The notes under the pieces are model-generated. The model was given only the letters and a program-made list of their open reading frames with translations, did no database searches and was not told the DNA's origin. The position numbers and the translations under genes were made by a program. 64,000 nt of DNA, from assembly GCF_000721075.1 (NCBI RefSeq), contig NZ_JOEQ01000002.1, positions 248,001-312,000 on the forward strand. The letters are read 5' to 3'. Below, piece after piece: positions 27,569 to 35,911 of the stretch (the stretch's first letter is position 1; each line of letters starts with the position of its first letter). The DNA is from Streptosporangium amethystogenes. Its GTDB lineage: Bacteria > Actinomycetota > Actinomycetes > Streptosporangiales > Streptosporangiaceae.

Positions 27569-28392
27569 GCAACCTGCTCTTCGACCAGCCTGGGCCGCGC
27601 GCCCGCCGCAGGATACGGATCGCGACCGCGGTGGGGGCGGTCGCGGTGCTGGCTCTGCTGGCGCTGGCGGTGCGCCAGTTCGCCGCAGGCGGCCAGCTCG
27701 ACGCCGACCGCTGGTCGCCGTACGCGACCTGGCCGATGTGGCGCTATCTGCTGAACGGGCTGTGGGCCACCGCGCTCGCCGCCGTCGTCTCGGCCGCGCT
27801 GGCGATGGCCGCCGGACTGGCACTGGCCCTCGGGCGGCTGTCGCGGCGAGGGTGGGTACGCGTGCCCGCCGCGGCGTACGTGGAGGTCGTGCGGACCATC
27901 CCGGCGCTGCTGCTGGTATACGTCGTGCTGTTCGCACTGCCCCGCTACGGGCTGGATCTGCCGCTGTTCTGGAAACTCGTGGTGCCGCTGGCGATCTCGA
28001 ACGCCGCGGCGTTCGCGGAGATCTTCCGCGCCGGAGTGCTGTCGGTGGAGCGCGGCCAGGGCGAGGCCGGGCTCGCGGTCGGGCTCACCCAGGGCCAGAC
28101 CATGCGCCTGATCGTGCTGCCGCAGGCGGCCCGGCGGGTGCTGCCCTCGATCGTCAGCCAGTCGGTCGGCCTGCTGAAGGACACCTCGCTGGGCTTCGTG
28201 GTCAGCTACGCCGAACTGCTCTACAGCGGCAAGGTCCTGGCGACCTACAACGGCCTGCTCATCCAGACCTACATCGTCGTCGCGCTGATCTACCTGGTGG
28301 TCAACGCGTCGCTGTCCAAGCTCGCCCGTACCCTCGACTCCCGTGGCACCCCGGGGGCCCGCCGGCTCAGAAGGAGACCCGCCCGTGCCTGA
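27565..28392 (+). CDS. Polar amino-acid ABC transporter permease 2
   Basis: This is a 275-residue HisM/GlnP-type permease. The N-terminus is cytoplasmic and basic, one helix comes early (IATAVGAVAVLALLALAV), then the permease core with the EAA loop EAGLAVGLTQGQTMRLIVLPQAARR. The end is strongly basic. The GTG start overlaps the relay frame's stop. The tail overlaps the asparaginase start by 8 bases, and the ribosome site of that gene (AAGGAGA) lies inside this one. Confidence 0.9.
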   Translation: MSNLLFDQPGPRARRRIRIATAVGAVAVLALLALAVRQFAAGGQLDADRWSPYATWPMWRYLLNGLWATALAAVVSAALAMAAGLALALGRLSRRGWVRVPAAAYVEVVRTIPALLLVYVVLFALPRYGLDLPLFWKLVVPLAISNAAAFAEIFRAGVLSVERGQGEAGLAVGLTQGQTMRLIVLPQAARRVLPSIVSQSVGLLKDTSLGFVVSYAELLYSGKVLATYNGLLIQTYIVVALIYLVVNASLSKLARTLDSRGTPGARRLRRRPARA

Positions 28393-29335
28393 ACTCGTCC
28401 CGCTCGCGGAGGTGGTGCGCTCCGGATTCGTGGAGAGCGTGCACTTCGGCAGCGCCGTCGCCCTCGCGCCCGACGGCACCGTGGCCGTCGCCAGGGGAGC
28501 GGTCGGCGCGCCGGTGCTGCCGCGCTCCTCGGCCAAGCCGTTCCAGGCGCTGGCCTGCCTGCTGTCCGGGGCGGACCTGCACGGTCCCGGCCTGGCCATC
28601 GCCGCGGGCAGCCACACCGGTCAGGACTTCCACGTGCGACTGGTCGCCGAGATACTCGCCGGGGCCGGGCTCGGCTTCGAGACCCTCGGCTGCCCCGTGG
28701 ACTGGCCGGAAGACGAGGCCACCCGGCACATGCTGATCAGGGCGGGCCTGACGGCCTCGCGCGAGCGTATGAACTGCTCGGGCAAGCACGCCGCGATGCT
28801 CGCCGCGTCCGCCGCCTCCGGCTGGGAGACCGCCTCCTACCTGGACGCCGACCACCCCTTGCAGCGGCGGGTGCGTGCCGTGACCGAGGAGTTGTCAGGG
28901 GAGAAGGCGGCCCATGTCGCCGTCGACGGGTGCGGCGCCCCGCTGTTCGGGCTGTCGCTGACCGGGCTGGCCCGGGCCGTACGGGCCCTGGTCGTCGCCG
29001 AGCCGGGGACAGCGCCGCGGGCGGTCGCCGACGCGATGCGCGAGCACCCCGAGTACGTCGGCGGGACCGGGCACGTGAACACCTCGCTGATGCGGGCGCT
29101 GCCGGGGGCGGTGGCCAAGGGCGGGGCCGAGGGGGTTCTCGTCGTCGCGCTCGCCACCGGGCACGCGGCGGCCGTCAAGGTCATCGACGGGAGCCCGCGG
29201 GCCACGAGCGCGATCGCGCTGGCCGCGCTCAGGGCGGCCGGCGGGAACGTCGCGCCGGCGGCCGACTTCGCGAGTGTTCCGGTGCTGGGCGGGGGCCTAC
29301 CAGTCGGTGAAATCCATGCTCTGGAGGAAAAATGA
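28385..29335 (+). CDS. Asparaginase, thermolabile/type II PF06089 family
   Basis: This is a 316-residue cytoplasmic amidohydrolase of the family named after Rhizobium etli thermolabile asparaginase, which is unrelated to E. coli AnsA/AnsB. Family landmarks are SSAKPFQALACL near residues 39-50, AGSHTGQDFHV, the MNCSGKHAAML motif with the putative catalytic Ser and Lys, and VDGCGAPLFGLSL. It would turn L-asparagine, or a related amide, into aspartate and ammonia. The GTG at 28385 has AAGGAGA 8 bases upstream. It sits between the transporter and cutC, so the imported compound may be its substrate or be converted to it. Confidence 0.85.
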   Translation: MPELVPLAEVVRSGFVESVHFGSAVALAPDGTVAVARGAVGAPVLPRSSAKPFQALACLLSGADLHGPGLAIAAGSHTGQDFHVRLVAEILAGAGLGFETLGCPVDWPEDEATRHMLIRAGLTASRERMNCSGKHAAMLAASAASGWETASYLDADHPLQRRVRAVTEELSGEKAAHVAVDGCGAPLFGLSLTGLARAVRALVVAEPGTAPRAVADAMREHPEYVGGTGHVNTSLMRALPGAVAKGGAEGVLVVALATGHAAAVKVIDGSPRATSAIALAALRAAGGNVAPAADFASVPVLGGGLPVGEIHALEEK

Positions 29336-30078
29336 GTCTTACCTATGAAATCTGCATTGACAGCACCGCCGGCGCGCTCGCGGCCGAGCAGGCCGGGGCG
29401 CACCGCGTCGAGCTGTGCTCGTCCCTCTTCGAAGGGGGCCTGACCCCGACCCTCGGCACCGTCGAGGCGACCCTCGCGGCGGTCTCGACGATCCGGGTCC
29501 ACGTGATCATCCGCCCCCGGGGCGGCGACTTCATCTACGACGAGTACGAGGTCGCGGCCATGGAGCGCGACGTGGCCATGGCCAGGGACGCGGGCGCGCA
29601 GGGCGTGGTGATCGGGGTGCTGACGCCGTCAGGCGAGGTGAACGTCGAGGTGGCCAAGCGTCTCATCGGTGCGGCCGGGGGCCTCTCGATCACCTTCCAC
29701 CGGGCCTTCGACATGACCGCCGACCCGTTCGCCGCCCTGGACACCCTCGCCTCCCTGGGCGTCGACCGGGTTCTCACCTCCGGCCAGGACGTCACCGCCC
29801 TTGAGGGCGCGCCACTGATCGCGTCCCTGGTCGAGCGGGCAGGCGACGGCCTGATCGTCATGCCCGGTGGCGGCATCACTCCCCGCAACGTGCACCGCGT
29901 GGTCGAGGCGACGGGAGCCACCGAGATCCACTTCGCCGCCTTGGTCGACGCGCCCAGCCCCGCCGTCCACCGCAACCCCCACCCGTTCATGGGCGGAGAA
30001 CTGCGCCAGCCCGAGTACAGCCGCCTGATCACCTCTCCGCGTCTGGTCTCCGAGGTGATCGCCGCCTCTGGTACCTGA
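29332..30078 (+). CDS. cutC: CutC-family TIM-barrel protein
   Basis: This is a 248-residue CutC homologue with the family motifs VELCSSLFEGGLTP, IRPRGGDFIYDE, ITFHRAFDM, TSGQDVTALEG and MPGGGITPRN. CutC was named for copper tolerance in E. coli, but the role is disputed. The fold looks enzymatic, and many homologues sit with sugar genes and ROK regulators. It starts inside the asparaginase stop (ATGA), so it belongs to the same transcript. Here a role in processing the imported compound seems likelier than copper handling (inference). Confidence 0.88.
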   Translation: MSLTYEICIDSTAGALAAEQAGAHRVELCSSLFEGGLTPTLGTVEATLAAVSTIRVHVIIRPRGGDFIYDEYEVAAMERDVAMARDAGAQGVVIGVLTPSGEVNVEVAKRLIGAAGGLSITFHRAFDMTADPFAALDTLASLGVDRVLTSGQDVTALEGAPLIASLVERAGDGLIVMPGGGITPRNVHRVVEATGATEIHFAALVDAPSPAVHRNPHPFMGGELRQPEYSRLITSPRLVSEVIAASGT

Positions 30079-30441
30079 CCCCCGGGGACCGGGCCACCTG
30101 GATATCAAGCCACCGAGTGGCCATCCCCGGTGTGGTGACCAGAGGTTGAGCACGACGTGCGGATGAGCGCGCTGTGTCCGTTTTGGGCGATAGGCGAACT
30201 GCGGTAGTCGCTCAGCCTGGCGGTGCCCGGGTTGTGCATGATGAACGTCCTGGAGCGCCGCGCCTCGGTGGCGGCGAGGCGCACTGGACGGGGACGGCCA
30301 CTGGATCGCCCCTGTCCAAAGGATTTCATTAGTTAGATTTGTCGTTCTTTGGGCTGTTTGGAGCTTATGTCGGGTATACCGGTAGAAATTCGCTTTCGCA
30401 TGAAATCGAATTTCGCGTGAAACCGGAAGGGGGCATGGGTC
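30079..30441. other. Intergenic stretch without a supported gene
   Basis: The 363 bases have mixed composition: GC-rich up to about 30310, then distinctly A/T-rich up to the SPW gene (30320-30430), which probably holds its promoter. A minus-strand frame (30105-30329, 74 codons) has no ribosome site and no recognisable family. It may be another decayed fragment. Confidence 0.5.
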
Positions 30442-30966
30442 ATGATGAGACCCGCAAGCCTGGAACAACACCCCGATCTCATAGAGATGCGGGCACGGTA
30501 CGAACGGGCGGGATCCAGCTCGGTGGCGCAGGTCATCGATGGACTGGCTCTCCTGGCTGGCCTGTATCTGGCGATCTCCCCATGGGTGGTCGGCTTCAAC
30601 GGCCTGTCCAGGCTCACCGTGAGCAACCTCATCACCGGCCTCGCGCTCGCCGCCCTGGCCGTGGGATTCGCGTCCGCCTACGGCCGGACGTACGGGATCA
30701 GTTGGATCGTGCCGATCATCGGTATCTGGACCATCGTGGCCCCCTGGGCCACCAGCTCGGCAACAGTCGGGAACATCTGGAACAACGTCGTCACCGGCGT
30801 CGTCATCCTCCTGCTCGGACTGGGAGCGGTGGCGGTGGGCTCCAAGAGGATGCCTGGCATGGCGCACAAGGGAGACATGTCCCACCGAGGAGACATGCCA
30901 CACCGGACAGATATGCCCAACAGGCCGGACATGCCCAACCGGCCGGACTTCCCCAACAGGCCATAG
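30442..30966 (+). CDS. SPW-repeat membrane protein with Asp-Met-Pro-Asn-Arg tail
   Basis: This is a 174-residue protein with four hydrophobic segments arranged as two SPW-type repeats: LAISPWVVGFNG (first), then IVAPWATSSATVGNIWNNVVTG (second, SPW read as APW). This family of small membrane proteins has no known activity. The last 35 residues are a hydrophilic repeat based on DMPNRP (MAHKGDMSHRGDMPHRTDMPNRP and similar), likely outside the membrane or a short-repeat expansion. A GGAAGGGGG ribosome site precedes the tandem ATGs. Confidence 0.82.
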   Translation: MMRPASLEQHPDLIEMRARYERAGSSSVAQVIDGLALLAGLYLAISPWVVGFNGLSRLTVSNLITGLALAALAVGFASAYGRTYGISWIVPIIGIWTIVAPWATSSATVGNIWNNVVTGVVILLLGLGAVAVGSKRMPGMAHKGDMSHRGDMPHRTDMPNRPDMPNRPDFPNRP

Positions 30967-31212
30967 GTCGATGTGGCATCGGTGCGGCGGCGAAGGACCG
31001 CCCCGCCGGTGCTGTACGGGACACCCGCTTTCAAACCACCCACGTTCTGACCACCCCTCCGAGGGGCGTCAGGGGTGCACAGTTCAGCACCAGCGGCATC
31101 TGCCCACGCTCCGCCAGGAAAACGGCCTCACCGCCACAGCGGTGACGGCACCGTATCCAGATGAGCCCGGCCCCCGGCCGGGCTTCCGTCGTCTTCGGTC
31201 CGGCAACGGGCC

Positions 31213-31475
31213 GGGAGACAGGCTCGCGGTCCAGGCAGGCGCGGAACTCCCTGTCCCTGATGGCCGTACTGTACGGCTCCAGCCGGCCGGAGAACTCCCG
31301 AACGCGTTCGACCGAGCGGGGGACGTCGGTGATCCGGCCATGGGGATCGCGGCCCTCGCCGAGTCGACCGCCTGTTCCACCCCACCCATGCATGCCGGGA
31401 TATGCCTCGGGGACGCCTCACCGTGAGTCCCCTCACCACGGGCTCCGCGCAGCCGGCCGTCCGCCGGCAGTCGCC
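31213..31475 (-). pseudogene. Decayed copy of the 3' end of the XRE/TPR regulator gene
   Basis: This stretch aligns by eye with 14437-14730, the 3' end of the regulator gene. Shared blocks include gcggaactccctg, gacgcgttcgac, gggatcgcggcc and gagtcgaccgcctgttccac. It has an internal deletion of about 25 bases after the tatgcctcgg block and several frame breaks. No helix-turn-helix part is present. It is a relic of a paralogue or of a duplication of the 14.4-15.8 kb gene. Bases 30967-31212 before it hold nothing else I can support. Confidence 0.7.
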
Positions 31476-31497
31476 CGGCACGGCCAGGACGGATGAC

Positions 31498-31740
31498 CTA
31501 CTCGAAGAGGGTGTGCCGCTCACCGCGCCGACGCCTGCGGACGATCCGGATCCCGACCACCACGATGTCCACGACGGCGATGGCCGCCAGCACGGCAAAG
31601 GCCACGGTGAGCGGTGTGAACCCGCCCTGTGCCGCGAAGACCGCCAGAACCGTACAGACCACCAGGCCGAAAATCGCCAGCGCGAGCCGCAGGTTCAGCG
31701 CGCTCTTCGGATGGTCATGCGTTCCCGGCTGCTCCTTCAT
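31498..31740 (-). CDS. Small two-helix membrane protein, DUF6343-like
   Basis: This is an 80-residue protein with a polar N-terminus (KEQPGTHDHPKSALNLRL), two membrane helices (ALAIFGLVVCTVLAVFAA and TVAFAVLAAIAVVDIVVV) and a basic tail (RIVRRRRRGERH). The arrangement resembles small actinobacterial DUF6343 proteins of unknown role. A strong GGAGGT lies 6 bases before the ATG. Its start overlaps the stop of a possible 59-codon frame upstream. Confidence 0.65.
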   Translation of the reverse strand: MKEQPGTHDHPKSALNLRLALAIFGLVVCTVLAVFAAQGGFTPLTVAFAVLAAIAVVDIVVVGIRIVRRRRRGERHTLFE

Positions 31741-31916
31741 GAGACCACCTCCGGGGCGATACCGATCTCCTCACCTGCCCATATCTGTGCGAGGGGCATC
31801 TCCCAGCCCTTACCCAGGACATCCCGGATCACCCACGGCATCATGGTCTTCACCCCGGTTGTGCAGCAGGCCTCCCGGGTTTCCCGCACTACCGGAGGTC
31901 CACTGCGAAACAGCAC
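31737..31916 (-). CDS. Possible 59-residue protein coupled to the small membrane protein
   Basis: A GTG at 31916 opens a 59-codon frame ending in TGA at 31737, overlapping the next ATG (ATGA). Internal text such as MMPWVIRDVLGKGWEMPLAQIWAGEE looks protein-like, and third positions are mostly G/C. Shorter starts, including the ATG pair in the middle, are possible. I know no family. The evidence is coding appearance plus coupling only. Confidence 0.35.
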   Translation of the reverse strand: MLFRSGPPVVRETREACCTTGVKTMMPWVIRDVLGKGWEMPLAQIWAGEEIGIAPEVVS

Positions 31917-32401
31917 CGGATTGCCTCGGTGACCAGGCGTTCACCTTGCCTACGAGGCGATCCTCGACCATTCACGGGTCTCCGGTGAGCCCGGCGACCG
32001 GCGGAGACCGCCAGGACCGCTCATGGGACCGGGTACGGACCTCCGAGGCCGTCACTCGCCGAAGAGGCTCACGGTTCGGCGGGGGGCGACGTGGAGGGCT
32101 CATCGGGGTGAAGCGCCAGTATCCGTATCCCGATCCGTCGCCTCGGCCGCCCGATCGGCCAGGGTGAGCCACCGCTCCCGGCCGTGCGCGAGACCACTGC
32201 TCTCGCCCTTCGCGGCCGTGGCGCCGGAGCGCAACAGCCCGGCCGTCACCGCCGGCATCCGCCGCGAGACGTCGAACGTGCTGTCCCACACCTCCTCGAA
32301 GACCCCGCTGGACACGGCGGACAGCAGAGACTGATTTCCGGGGACGTCAGGGGTCTGAAACCGGGTAGGAACAGAGCGTTCGCGATGCAAGGAGGGGCCA
32401 G
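31917..32401. other. Region upstream of dhaK without a supported gene
   Basis: The 485 bases hold no gene I can support. A minus frame reads LSAVSSGVFEEVWDSTFDVSRRMPAVTAGLLRSG at about 32238-32339 and has coding-like composition, but lacks a clear start and could be a relic of a regulator. The dhaK promoter must lie here. AAGGAGGGG at 32388-32396 is its ribosome site. Confidence 0.4.
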
Positions 32402-33400
32402 GTGGCCGCACATCAGCTGGTCAACGACCCGCAGGAGCTCGTCGGCGAGGCGCTCGAAGGACTGGAGCTCAGCCAGCGGGGGCGGCTGCGCTGGAACCGC
32501 GATCCCAGCTTCGTCATCAGGGCCGATGACCGGCGGCCGTACAAGGTGGGCGTGCTGTCCGGCGGCGGCTCCGGGCACGAACCCCTGCACACCGGTTTCG
32601 TGGGGTACGGCATGCTGGACGCCGCGGTGCCGGGAGCGGTCTTCGCCAGCCCCACCGCGATCCAGATCCAGGCGGCCACCGAGGCGGTCGACGACGGCCG
32701 GGGGGTCGTCCACGTGGTCAAGAACTACACCGGCGACGTGCTGAACTTCACCATCGCCGCCGAGATCTCCGGCGACATCCGGATCGAGACCGTGCTCGTC
32801 GACGACGACCTGGCCACCGACACCTCCGTCGAGGGCGGCCCGGGGCGGCGGGGCACCGCCGCCGTCGTCGCCGTCGAGAAGATCTGCGGCGCCGCCGCCG
32901 AGCGGGGCGCCGACCTGTCCACGGTGGCCACGCTCGGCCGCCGCGTCGCGGGCAACGCCCGGACCATGTCCCTGGCCCTGCGGGCCTGCACCCACCCCGG
33001 CCAGTCCGTACCCTCGTTCGACCTGGAAGCGGGCCAGGTCGAGTTCGGCGTCGGCATCCACGGCGAGCGGGGAGTCCGGCAGATCCCCGTGGCCCCCGCC
33101 GACGAGCTGGTGGCCGCGCTGACCGAGCCGGTCGCCGACGACCTCGGGCTGAGCAGGGGCGACGCGGTCTTCGTGATCGTCAATGGCCTCGGCTCCACCC
33201 ACCAGCTGGAACTGCTCGCGGCCTACCGGCAGGTGACCCGGCTCCTCGACGCCCGGGGGGTGACGGTCGCCCGGCAGCTGGTGGGCTCCTATGTCACCGC
33301 CCTGGACATGGCGGGCTGCTCGGTCACCCTGATCCGCGCGGACGAGGAGCTCGTCGGCCTGTGGGACGACCCGGTGCGCACCGCCGCCCTCACCTGGTGA
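32402..33400 (+). CDS. dhaK: Dihydroxyacetone kinase subunit DhaK
   Basis: This is a 332-residue substrate-binding subunit. The pocket motif SGGGSGHEP lies at 53-61, VKNYTGDVLNF at 106-116, and FGVGIHGERG contains H220, the His that forms the covalent hemiaminal with dihydroxyacetone. Together with DhaL it phosphorylates dihydroxyacetone to DHAP, feeding triose-phosphate metabolism. The GTG start has a strong AGGAGG ribosome site. dhaL follows 140 bases later, but no dhaM phosphoryl-donor gene is adjacent. Confidence 0.93.
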   Translation: MAAHQLVNDPQELVGEALEGLELSQRGRLRWNRDPSFVIRADDRRPYKVGVLSGGGSGHEPLHTGFVGYGMLDAAVPGAVFASPTAIQIQAATEAVDDGRGVVHVVKNYTGDVLNFTIAAEISGDIRIETVLVDDDLATDTSVEGGPGRRGTAAVVAVEKICGAAAERGADLSTVATLGRRVAGNARTMSLALRACTHPGQSVPSFDLEAGQVEFGVGIHGERGVRQIPVAPADELVAALTEPVADDLGLSRGDAVFVIVNGLGSTHQLELLAAYRQVTRLLDARGVTVARQLVGSYVTALDMAGCSVTLIRADEELVGLWDDPVRTAALTW

Positions 33401-33540
33401 CCCGCCCACGGCTCCGGCGATCGGCGACGGTCACCTGACCGGTCCGGTTCTCCGCATATGAGCATCGTCACGGGTCAGCCACCGGGTAAGCCCGAATCGA
33501 CCGGCCTCGCGTCCCGTCCCGGTACTCGAAGGAGAAACAC

Positions 33541-34164
33541 ATGAACGACCTCGAACCCCAGGCCGTACTGTCGTGGGTCGAGCGGTTCATCGCCCGGATC
33601 GACGACCGGGTCCAGGAGTTGACCGAACTGGACCGCCGCAGCGGTGACGGTGACTTCGGCACCAACATGGTCACCGCGCTCACCAGGGCCAAGGCGAAGC
33701 TCTCCCCCTCCCCCGCCGATGCCGGGGCAGCGTTCTCCAGCCTCTCGACGGCCTTCCTCGAACACTCCGGCGGCACCAGCGGGCCGCTGTTCGGCATGTG
33801 GTTCCGCGAGTTCGCGCTGGCCGGGCAGGGCGGTCCCGCCTTCAGCACGGCACTGCTCGCCGACGCCGCCAGGAACGGGGTGGCCGCGGTCCGCAGGCTG
33901 GGCTCAGCCTCGGTGGGCGACAGGACGATGGTCGACGCCATGGCCCCGGCGGCGGACGCCCTGGCCGAGGCCGCGGAGAACGACGTTCCCGCCGTGCGGG
34001 CACTACGGCTGGCGGCGGAGGCGGCCCGCGCCGGAGCCGACTCCACCTCCTCGATCATCGCCCGCCGGGGCCGGGCCAGCTATGTCGGCGAGGCCGCCCT
34101 GGGCGCGCCCGACCCCGGGGCCGTCGCGGTCGCCCTGTTCTTCGAGTCCGCTGACGGGTCTTAA
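33541..34164 (+). CDS. dhaL: Dihydroxyacetone kinase subunit DhaL
   Basis: This is a 207-residue nucleotide-binding subunit. LDRRSGDGDFGTNM carries the Asp residues that hold magnesium and ADP, SGGTSGPLFGMWF contacts the nucleotide, and VGDRTMVDAMAPA and ADSTSSIIARRGRASYVGE complete the family pattern. In PTS-dependent kinases the bound ADP is recharged by DhaM. The ATG has AAGGAGA upstream. A perfect terminator hairpin follows within about 100 bases, so the unit seems to end here. Confidence 0.92.
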   Translation: MNDLEPQAVLSWVERFIARIDDRVQELTELDRRSGDGDFGTNMVTALTRAKAKLSPSPADAGAAFSSLSTAFLEHSGGTSGPLFGMWFREFALAGQGGPAFSTALLADAARNGVAAVRRLGSASVGDRTMVDAMAPAADALAEAAENDVPAVRALRLAAEAARAGADSTSSIIARRGRASYVGEAALGAPDPGAVAVALFFESADGS

Positions 34165-34258
34165 CGGACGTGCGGCCGGCTGGCGGAGTCCCAGCCGAGG
34201 CGGGCGGGGCCGTCGTCGGCGTCGGGCATCATCGCCTACCCGGTCGCGGGAGACGCGA

Positions 34259-34290
34259 AAGACCCCCGTGGGTGATCCCACGGGGGTCTT
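34259..34290. terminator. Bidirectional terminator, perfect 14-bp stem
   Basis: The arms 34259-34272 and 34277-34290 pair perfectly around a TGAT loop, with A's before and T's after, between convergent dhaL and rbpA. Confidence 0.88.
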
Positions 34291-34330
34291 CGGAGCGCGC
34301 TTACCGGCAGATCACGTGCAAAGGGTCCGG

Positions 34331-34678
34331 CTAGTAGATCGGACGCGAGGAGGAGCGCAGCCGCTCCAGGGCCTCGGCCAGGATCTGTGCGCCGTCCTTG
34401 TCGCTGCGACGCTCCTTCACATACGCGAGGTGCGTCTTGTAAGGCTCGTTACGCGGCGGCGCGGGCGGGTTGGCCTCGTCCTGACCTGCGGGGAGACCAC
34501 ACCGAGGGCAGTCCCAGAACTCGGGAACGGCCGCGTCGCTGGCGAAACTGGGGCGCGTCTCATGCATGTTCGCGCACCAGAAAGGGACCCGTACACGGGG
34601 GGCCGCCTCGCCACGCTCCGCCTCCCCCATGGGGCCGGCACCGACACGGCTGCCACGGATCGCGTTGCCACTACCCAC
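34331..34678 (-). CDS. rbpA: RNA polymerase-binding protein RbpA
   Basis: This is a 115-residue actinobacteria-specific transcription factor that binds RNA polymerase and principal sigma factors to stabilise open complexes. The core FWCANMHETRPSFA and EFWDCPRCGLPAG form the zinc/RbpA core domain, and the C-terminal KTHLAYVKERRSDKDGAQILAEALERLR is the sigma-interaction helix. The N-terminus AIRGSRVGAG matches the family's RGSRLGA element. The start is a GTG with AAGGAG 7 bases upstream. Confidence 0.95.
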   Translation of the reverse strand: MGSGNAIRGSRVGAGPMGEAERGEAAPRVRVPFWCANMHETRPSFASDAAVPEFWDCPRCGLPAGQDEANPPAPPRNEPYKTHLAYVKERRSDKDGAQILAEALERLRSSSRPIY

Positions 34679-34700
34679 GGATGAACTCCTTGCTCGATGG

Positions 34701-34723
34701 CCCCGCCGCTTGGGGATGCGGGG
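34701..34723 (-). terminator. Weak hairpin downstream of secG
   Basis: CCCCGC (34701-34706) pairs with GCGGGG (34718-34723) in the 77-base gap between secG and rbpA. It may reduce read-through, but the six-base stem is modest. Confidence 0.35.
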
Positions 34724-34755
34724 ACTGAACCACTGTCACGCCTGTCGAAGCCAGG

Positions 34756-34986
34756 TCAGGGCCTCAGGAGCAGGCCCAGCGCGATGATGCAGACGAACCA
34801 GACCACACCGGTGATGACGGTGAGCCTGTCAAGGTTGCGCTCCACCACGGAGGAGCCTCCGAACGACGACGAGAAACCGCCACCGAACAGATCCGAGAGA
34901 CCACCGCCCTTGCCCTTGTGGAGCAGGACGAGCAGCATCATCAGCAAGCTCGACAGGATGAGGGCGATGGAGATTCCGATTGTCAC
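34756..34986 (-). CDS. secG: Preprotein translocase subunit SecG
   Basis: This is a 76-residue protein with two membrane helices (IALILSSLLMMLLVLLH and VITGVVWFVCIIALGLLL) joined by the Gly-rich loop KGKGGGLSDLFGGG, the hallmark of SecG in the SecYEG channel. It lies downstream of tpiA on the same strand, the conserved actinobacterial gap-pgk-tpiA-secG order. The 34987-35118 gap holds no gene. Confidence 0.95.
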   Translation of the reverse strand: MTIGISIALILSSLLMMLLVLLHKGKGGGLSDLFGGGFSSSFGGSSVVERNLDRLTVITGVVWFVCIIALGLLLRP

Positions 34987-35118
34987 CGTTGACCTGTTCC
35001 CTATGTGCGCGTGTCCCGCGTCCGGGCACGACCCTTGTGTACGCCAGAGGCGTGACGATTCAAACCTGCTCTAAGAGGGTATGACGTGCTGTCAAATCAC
35101 GCCCCCCAAACGGACCAG

Positions 35119-35904
35119 TCAACTCGACAATTCGCCAAGACGGCAAATTTTCACGAATTCCCCGGCATCGAGGCTCGCGCCACCGACCAGGGCACCGTCG
35201 ACATCGGGCTTCGCCATGATGCCCGCGATGTTGTCAGACTTGACCGACCCACCGTAAAGGATACGGACACCCGCGGCCACATCGGCGTCGTACAGCTCGG
35301 CGAGTCGCTCCCGGAGGGCCCCGCAGACCTCCTGCGCGTCGTCAGGGGTGGCCACCTCGCCGGTGCCGATCGCCCAGACCGGCTCGTAGGCGAGCACGAT
35401 CGAGGCGACCTGCTCGGCGGTGACCTTGCGAAGCGCCCCTTCGAGCTGCGCGACGCTGTGGGCCACCTGGCCGCCCGCCTGGCGCACCGGCAGCCCCTCC
35501 CCCACACACAGGATGGGGGTGAGCGAGTGCCGGTAGGCCGCCTGCACCTTGGCGTTGACGACGTCGTCATCCTCGTGGTGGTACTGGCGGCGCTCGGAGT
35601 GCCCGATCGTGGCGAAGGTGCAGCCGAGCTTGGCGAGCATGGCCCCGGAGATCTCACCGGTGTAGGCGCCGCCGTCGTGCTGCGACAGGTCCTGGGCACC
35701 ATAGAGGATCCGCAGCTTGTCGCCGTCCACCAGGGTCTGCACGCTGCGCAGATCGGTGAAGGGCGGCAGCACGGCCACGTCGGCCCGGTCGAAGTCCTTG
35801 TCGCCCAGCGCGAAGGCGAGCTTCTGGGTGTGGGCGATGGCCTCAAGGTGATTGAGGTTCATCTTCCAGTTGCCGGCTATGAGCGGCTTGCGAGCGGTGC
35901 TCAT
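35119..35904 (-). CDS. tpiA: Triosephosphate isomerase
   Basis: This is a 261-residue TIM-barrel enzyme interconverting DHAP and glyceraldehyde-3-phosphate. AGNWKMN carries the substrate Lys, IGHSERR the catalytic His, [11 protein letters not shown] the catalytic Glu, and ILYGGSVK and GALVGGASL the phosphate site. I chose the ATG at 35904 (AGAGGT upstream) over a frame extension of 25 codons, since it yields the standard length. It lies 7 bases after the pgk stop. Confidence 0.96.
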   Translation of the reverse strand: MSTARKPLIAGNWKMNLNHLEAIAHTQKLAFALGDKDFDRADVAVLPPFTDLRSVQTLVDGDKLRILYGAQDLSQHDGGAYTGEISGAMLAKLGCTFATIGHSERRQYHHEDDDVVNAKVQAAYRHSLTPILCVGEGLPVRQAGGQVAHSVAQLEGALRKVTAEQVASIVLAYEPVWAIGTGEVATPDDAQEVCGALRERLAELYDADVAAGVRILYGGSVKSDNIAGIMAKPDVDGALVGGASLDAGEFVKICRLGELSS

Positions 35905-35911
35905 CTGACCT

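Noticed and set aside
30105..30329. Minus frame considered as a transposase relic
   Set aside because: The text (RLAATEARRSRTFIMHNPG...) matches no transposase motif I know, and there are no terminal repeats.
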